From: Torreya grandis | Taxonomy: Eukaryota > Streptophyta > Pinopsida > Cupressales > Taxaceae | DNA: 64,000 nucleotides | Assembly: GCA_037957365.1 (NCBI GenBank) | Contig: JARHVA010000081.1 | Span: 5,220,001 to 5,284,000 of the forward strand | Direction: 5' to 3' | Shown: piece after piece, positions 57,640 to 64,000 of the stretch | How the letters are laid out: each line of letters begins with the position of its first letter | How positions within the stretch are numbered: the first letter of the stretch is position 1 | Notes under the pieces: generated by a model | Seen by the model: the letters and a program-made list of their open reading frames with translations, nothing else | Database searches by the model: none | What the model was told of the DNA's origin: nothing | Made by a program: the position numbers and the translations under genes

Positions 57640-60514
57640 TGTTAGAAGAAAAATCATTGAGAAGCGGGGGGGGTGAATCAATGATGATATATATTAAATA
57701 TAATTCCAAACCCTTAAAACCCTTAACCATCAACACATATAATCATGAAGCATACACATCATTTATAACAATGAACTTGGAAGATAAAATAAGATCAAGC
57801 ACAAAACACATGATATATGTGGGAAACCCTCTTGGGGATAAAACCTACTAAACCTTTCCAAATAGAATACAATACTAAAATAACAAGATCCAATAATTAT
57901 ACCAACACCAAATAATTAAGTAAAACCCATCCCTTAGTTTAGCGAGACACCAATCCCATAAGGAGCTACTATCCTTGTCTAGCTGAGCACACAAAATGAC
58001 TAGACCTTTAACAAGATTTATCTTAAAAGGAGGAAACAACCCCATAGGAAAATAAGCACCCACTCAATTACCTTGAATAAATCATCTTAAACACCTATTT
58101 TTTCTCTTAAAATGATGATGACCACTTGCGTCTACACTCTTCTCCTCTAATCTCTCTCAAGCTACCTTTAGGACTAACTCGCTTAAACTACTTCTTCTAG
58201 CATCATTAGGTCCAATGACCTATGTGTCCTCCCACATCATCTTTATCAAACAATAATGACTGATCCTCTTCACTCTCTATTGGTCTTCAATGACTTTTAC
58301 CTTCTCTTTCAAAGGTTCTTACCTTAACTTAAATCTACATTTACACAACCAACATAAATAGGACAACAATGCCTTATATTTATACCACTCTCTTGGTATA
58401 ACCCATATTGGTAAACCAAGATGATTTACATTATTTAAACACACTTAAAATAAATCCATACACATGTTACATTTTATAACCACACTCTTCATAGGTTTGT
58501 CATAACCTCATTAGCTCCAAACTACCATTAGGTCTTGGTGAGACCTAAAACAATTAGGCCTTCATACTCACATGCTACATGTGAGACTAATTAGAACACC
58601 TTCATCCTTTTCCAATAATTAAAACACATAAAACCTATTTCCAATATCCCCTTTCACACTCTCATATGGTTCCATGCCACCTAAAAAACCAACTCAACAC
58701 TTGAACCTACCAATTAGGTCTACTCGCTCCTTAGGCTTTCATACATAGAAAACACAGTCTCAAACTTATGAAGCAAAAACTTAATTATTTCACATATAAA
58801 TATTATTATATCACATTTTTGAAACCTTCAATACCTTTTCAACACTTCCATGTGATTCAAATACTTCAACATAGGCTCTAAACACTCAAAACAACTCTCT
58901 CAAAATGATCACTCAAACTAGTCATATATAGTCAAGCTATTTTGAATTTCCATATCTGATCAAGGGTATACCATGATAAACAAATATCTTATTATAATCA
59001 TTTTATACTTATAAAACATCTCCATACTCATTTTATTCCTCAACTCTACTCAGAACACCTTCAACTCACTCATGTAACATGGTCACTCAATCTGCCAGTG
59101 CATTCAACAAACACAGTCAACTTCTAAGAAATTTTTTACACTAAATATGGATTGGTAAAACATAAAAGATTCATATATATATTATAAATGGAGAATTATA
59201 CACTCTTTATTATTTATTTCATCTTAAAACATCAAAATACTATCAAGAACAACTCAATTATCCTTCTTAGGTCACTTATAAAACATAGTCAAACACATAG
59301 TCAAATTTGGAGCTTAATATCTATAACTATAAAAAAAATTCATACCTTTTAATAATTTTTTATGGATGTGAATTGAATTATTTTACATATTTTATTTTTA
59401 CTTCATCATCAAATTCTTCATATATCAAAAGTTATGTCTCAAACACTGTAGACTAGTTTTTCCTTTGTTAATTTGAATATTCAAATTCCAATGGTCACTG
59501 TGTATTGCAAAAACATCAACCACGTGTCTTCATATCATTTATCTTGGAATATTTATATAATACATTCCATAAATATCCTTGTGATCTTCCTATATTTAAA
59601 TATTTAATCACTAACCATTGATCTTTGATATAGGCATCTACGATTAAGACACTTTGTACACTCACGTCCCTTCTGAGCACATTATTTCTAGTCTCCACTC
59701 TTATGCCACTTGGTAGTTATACATGTAATCTAAGCACATTTTTATCAGACCCAATTATTATTCCACTTTTTATTCCTACGTGACTTCTGAGCATTAACTA
59801 TTTAACTCAAACCATACCATCAATCTTTATCTACATGAACCCCTAGGTGCCATTGATCTTCTATCAAATCACTGTGATTGAGACACATCTCACTAGCATG
59901 TGAAATCTCAAGAACCTTTGAAAAATTAAATTAATGTTTACCATTGATCTCTATCTACATGATTATATTCTCACTATTAGATCATTATCTATTAGATTAG
60001 ATGCTCGTTGTTAGATCTTTTGAATGCTCACTGTTAGATCTTCTCTTACAAATTTGGATAAGTATAGAAAGTTAGTGAACTCCATCTGAGAGACCAAATT
60101 TACACTATTATAAATTTTGATATGCTCAATTTCCAAACCTAAAATTTGAACCACGTGATTATCTCTCATAGGTAAATCTATCCATGTATTAAAATTCTCT
60201 TGAAACTTTCACACATGTGAAATATGATGTCATCAAACTGCTTACTTGGCTATATCTATCAAGATGACTTCTTGAGCTTAAACCTTCATATGTCTACTCT
60301 AATGAATTTTGTTTATTTTTGTAATAAATATAAGCACTCATAACACCCCTTAGGGTCTCTAAAACATGTCCATACCATTAATTTCCTCACCAAGTCAACC
60401 ACTGAATAACCATACAAGAACACTAAAGCATATTGAAGCACACTTTGTCATTGTCATTCTAACATACATAACACCTTATCAACATCCTTGGTCACCTTGG
60501 ACACATCATTAACA
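57640..60514 (-). repeat. 5' LTR of element E
   Basis: 2875 bp. The + strand starts TGTTAGAAGAAAAATCATTG and ends ACATCATTAACA. It lacks about 10 bp near the end relative to the left LTR. Confidence 0.88.
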
Positions 60515-60519
60515 AACCT

Positions 60520-62723
60520 CCAAAAACCTTAGTTTTAGATATTTTTGAGGCATGACAACTCTCTTTAGATATTTTTGAGGTAAGACTCATAATTTTGGAA
60601 TATTTAGGAAATAAAAAATCACTATATTAGCTCCTTTGACTTTCGACTTCATATTTGGTTAAAAATTCATTTTTTGGTAAATTAAATTCACTAATTTTAT
60701 TTGGAAAATTTTTTTAGGCAAGTTAATTAAGATTTATAATGTAATTAATCTTGCTTAGTATTTTTTAGATTTTGGTAATTATATCAAATGTTATGAATTA
60801 ATAGGTTGACAAGACAAAAGTGTCAAATTACTAGGTCATAATTTGACTAGGGTTAAAACTAGACTAGGTTTTTGGTGTATACAAGGTTATAGCAAAATAA
60901 TCTAGCCTCATAATGTTTTTAGGCAATTAAATACCTCATACACATGAATTTGGCCAATACAAGTGACTTCTAGGCTTAAATTATGCCTTTTACTAGAAAT
61001 TGAACTAAATCCCAGTTTAGACACAAAAGTAGCCAAAACCAAATTTCTAAAGTTTGCCTCTTTTGAGAAGGCATTGTGAAAAATGTAAAAGTCATTAATA
61101 CAAACCATTCATTCCCTAAAGGGTGATTGATAATCCATTGATGCCCCCTCAAGGGAATGGGTGGTAAAATATAATCATTGAGCATTCCCTTAAAATGAAG
61201 AAAATGGCATGATCTTGTGGTAACGAGGGTGGGAATACTAAATTGACCAATGGAAATTATAAATAGTAATGGTGATGAAGTCACTAGTTTTTCCAAAGGT
61301 ATTTATAATCAATAACACATGGTGTGACACTGGTTTGCCCAAAGGCAGTTTTAAGTAGTGTCATACATAGCTGCCCCAATAGGGCAGTGGGATGGATACT
61401 AATTTGGCCAAAGGTGGTTATAATCAGTAATCAAATGGGAAACATTGATTTGCCCAAAGGTGGTTATACTTAGGAATATAATGGGAAATAAAGTTATAAT
61501 CAAGAATGGAATGAGAAACACTAATTTACCCAAAGGTGTTTATAATTAGGAATGGAATGAGAAACATTGATTTGACCAAAAGCTATTATAATTAGGAACA
61601 AAATAGGAAACGCTAATTTTATTAAAAGCAATTATAATCATTAAATTAGTTAAAAATAGATTGATTTTCCTAAAGGTGGTTATAATCATTCACACCTTCA
61701 AATCAACTGATTTAAAACATGTTTGACCCAAAAAAGTAGAATGTATCATGTATTGATCAAAAAAATAATTTATCACAACAAGACAAATTGGCAAGGGTAG
61801 TTTATATGAAAAATATATAGAATGAAGTTATGATGAGTTGGCAAGGGTGACAACACATATATAGCCTAAATGTGAGTTTGAAGATGCATGAGTCAATAAA
61901 TATGAGATGTAGGTTTAAAATTTGTGTTGTTAAATGGAACTTAGGAGGGGCAGAAATATGGTCTATGTTATAACACGGTAAAAAAAATAAGGCATGTAGG
62001 ATCAAAATATGCTTAAAATACACCATGGATATGAAAAATACACTTATTGGAGCATCTGACATGAACTATAGGCCCTGGGGTGTAAAATTAAATTTTTTGG
62101 ATATATATTTACCCCTGGGGTGAAAAATAATTCATTTTCACCCTAGACTTTTGAGAATTAGAGCTATGGTTTTCTGTGTGAAATGCTAAGAGAAGATGGC
62201 ATGTAGAGGAGTTCAGCAACACCTATCAAAGTTAGTGAGGAAGCATATACAACCACCACATGATGGGGCATTGGTAAGTAAACCTAACTTGGTCATTAAT
62301 TTCCATTAATTAACACTTAATACATTTTTAGGTTGAAGCTTGGTGAAGTCACCATTTATGTGGTAGGGAAAATGATAGCTTTGCCAATGAAAGTGGCAAC
62401 TTCAAGTTAAATCACCATTTCTAAAAATGATGAAAATGCTAAAAAAGGGTGGTCATCATCAAAATGGTGATTTCACCCATTTTAGGTGAAGTCGTTTTTG
62501 TGAAAATGAAAATGACACTTTCACCATAAAATGTGCAAAATTACCTAAATGGTGGCTTTGCCATGGATAAAATAACAGCTTCATCCTAGGATCCAAAAAC
62601 AATTATTTTGAGGAACCAAAAGGGGTCCAACATCTGGAAGAGGATTTATTAGGCTCAGTAGGTTAGGTTTAAAATCCAATTAGTGGTATGTAATCAGGCT
62701 AATGCTAACTTTTTTATTGCATG
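60520..62723. other. A+T-rich intergenic DNA with a minisatellite
   Basis: No gene recognised. Apart from the 46-bp minisatellite, 62340-62590 contains repeated and inverted versions of TCACCATTT and AAATGGTGA that could fold back on themselves. Confidence 0.5.
61291..61690. repeat. Degenerate 46-bp minisatellite
   Basis: The core CCCAAAGGTGGTTATAATCA recurs in varied form with AAAGG-type anchors at 61295, 61341, 61410, 61456, 61532, 61578, 61624 and 61672. Spacings are 46, 69, 46, 76, 46, 46 and 48 bp. The two long spacings contain partial units. About eight full copies. Confidence 0.85.
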
Positions 62724-63208
62724 TGTTGGAGGTACAATCACTGAGGAGGGGGGTGAATTAGTGATCCAAGATATTCCAAACTTTAATTACAATCCTTTCA
62801 AATTATTAATTAATGACCATAAGAATTCATAAAGCATACAATATGTTCATAATAATGAATAAATAAGATGATGCAAGATCACATGCATAACACAAGATCT
62901 ACGTGGGAAACACTCTTAGGAAATAAAACCCAATTTAAAGCCTATAAACACATGGACTAATTTTCTTATAAGATGATCACAAACATGAGACCTTTTAGTA
63001 AACCACCCACTTCACAAGGAGCACCCACCCTTAAGTATGAAAAATCACCCAATTTTTTAAGATGTTGATCACCCACACAACACCTATGAAATCAACATCT
63101 CTAGAACTCTAATTTCATTCCAAAACACTCTTCTACTAAAGCACAAATTTCTCAAACATTATTCTATACACAGTAGTGCCATGAATGAATAAATTTTAAA
63201 CTTTGAAG

Positions 63209-63280
<72 letters not shown>

Positions 63281-64000
63281 TTGTAAAAATATTCATATAT
63301 TCTAACTAGATTCATTTTGAAGTCCTCTATAGCTTTGCTTTTTATTACATTAAGAAATTCATCTTGGATCAAAAGATATAGACCAAAAACTGAGCACTAG
63401 TTTTCTTTGCAAATTTGAATATTTGAATTCCAATGGTCACTAAGCAAATGTTAAACATTGAGCACCTTAACCTCAACTCATGTTTCCTAGAAAATATGGA
63501 CTAATATGCACCATCTATCTCCTCTAAGTATCTCTATCTTTATCTTACAATGCTCACCATTGATCTTGGATTAGAGTTCCCATGATTGTGCCACTTGGCA
63601 ACTATGCATGCCTTCTACACATTTGACTTTTGACTCATCCCACACCATCAATCTATATCTGTATGAATTCATATGAACTATAGATATTCTAACAAATCAT
63701 TGATATAAAGACACTTATCACTAGCATGATTAATCCTAGGTACTTTTGATAATTTTACTTCATGTGTAGTATTGGATCAAGATCTAAATAATAAATGCTC
63801 ACTGTTAGATTTGCTAACTAGTGACCTTAGATTTCAACGAAGTTAAACTTGATGATCTCTAACTTGGCATAGATTGTAAGAGTAACTTTAAAGCTTTATA
63901 ACTTGATCTATAAAACACTTCAAGAGTCCAAATTTTTATGGAACCTTCTTGGAACTATACATAACAACTCCATGAAATCCTTTGATCTTAGTTGACTTTT
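62724..64000 (-). repeat. Partial LTR related to element E, cut by the window end
   Basis: Starts TGTTGGAGGTACAATCACTG and then has a G run and GTGAATTA like element E's LTR. Shared stretches follow, such as GTGGGAAACACTCTTAGG, AATTTGAATATTTGAATTCC and CACTTGGCAACTATGCATGCC, in the same orientation. Relative to E it lacks about 1 kb before its TA tract. No primer site lies left of it, so it is either a 3' LTR of a minus-strand element or a solo LTR. Confidence 0.8.
63209..63279. repeat. (TA)n microsatellite in the partial LTR
   Basis: About 71 bp of TA with one ACA interruption. It sits where element E's LTRs have only short TA-rich stretches (about 53515 and 59173). Confidence 0.93.

Larger units (their letters stand above)
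52020..60514 (-). mobile_element. Element E: gag-only LTR retrotransposon with 2.85-kb LTRs
   Basis: LTRs at 52020-54856 and 57640-60514 start TGTTA and (on the left) end TAACA. A perfect complement of the initiator tRNA-Met primer site lies two bases left of the right LTR. The minus strand reads AAAGGGGGATAT just before the left LTR. Both place the sense strand on minus. The interior (2.8 kb) encodes a coiled-coil, zinc-knuckle gag and no pol. The flanks share only ACCT (52015-52018 and 60516-60519), so the target duplication is imperfect. Confidence 0.88.

Noticed and set aside
52015..60519. Exact target duplication for element E
   Set aside because: Only ACCT is shared, offset by a base on one side. 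I describe it as imperfect and do not claim it.

Overview
The window looks like intergenic chromatin from a large plant nuclear genome. It is strongly A+T-rich, holds long runs with no coding potential, and is packed with decayed LTR retrotransposons. Three signs point to a land plant: several elements carry a primer-binding site matching plant initiator-tRNA-Met, a DYW-class pentatricopeptide-repeat (PPR) pseudogene is present, and plant-type Ty1/copia and Ty3/gypsy polyproteins are recognisable. The high density of old elements (LTR pairs roughly 10% or more diverged by eye) would suit a gymnosperm or another large-genome seed plant, but I cannot name a species. I found no intact host protein gene, tRNA, rRNA or CRISPR array.

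Layout. 1-5099: gene-free A+T-rich DNA with a long TG/AG microsatellite. 5105-10218: element A, a non-autonomous LTR element on + with target duplication GTTAT. It encodes a short coiled-coil ORF and a protein with a G-patch and two degenerate zinc knuckles. 9431-11960: three tandem copies of an ~845-bp unit made of the end of element A's 3' LTR plus about 57 bp of its flank. 12045-13560: PPR-DYW pseudogene on -. 13640-19382: Ty1/copia relic on - with gag, protease, integrase, RT and RNase H all broken. 19547-25197: Ty3/gypsy element B on + with 538-bp LTRs, target duplication ATTTG and a broken gag-pol. 25203-34943: mostly featureless, with a weak fossil of a split gene on - around 28.15-29.51 kb and a TA microsatellite.

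The right half holds three successive LTR elements, all with sense strand -, that show only gag-like coding and no pol. Element C (34949-42364) has ~1.2-kb LTRs and target duplication TGCAT/TGTAT. Element D (43414-49451) has ~2.2-kb LTRs and target duplication ACATT. Element E (52020-60514) has ~2.85-kb LTRs with TGTTA...TAACA ends and a gag with three degenerate zinc knuckles. A 46-bp minisatellite lies at 61.3-61.7 kb. A further LTR related to E's runs off the right end from 62724.

How the parts relate. None of the elements looks able to transpose today. A and B share six-base LTR ends (TGATCC...GGATCA), a similar polypurine tract and the same primer site, so A may once have been copied by B-like enzymes. 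C, D and E would likewise have needed enzymes supplied in trans. Many inactivating changes at conserved residues are G-to-A in the coding strand, as expected from decay of methylated cytosine in silenced DNA.
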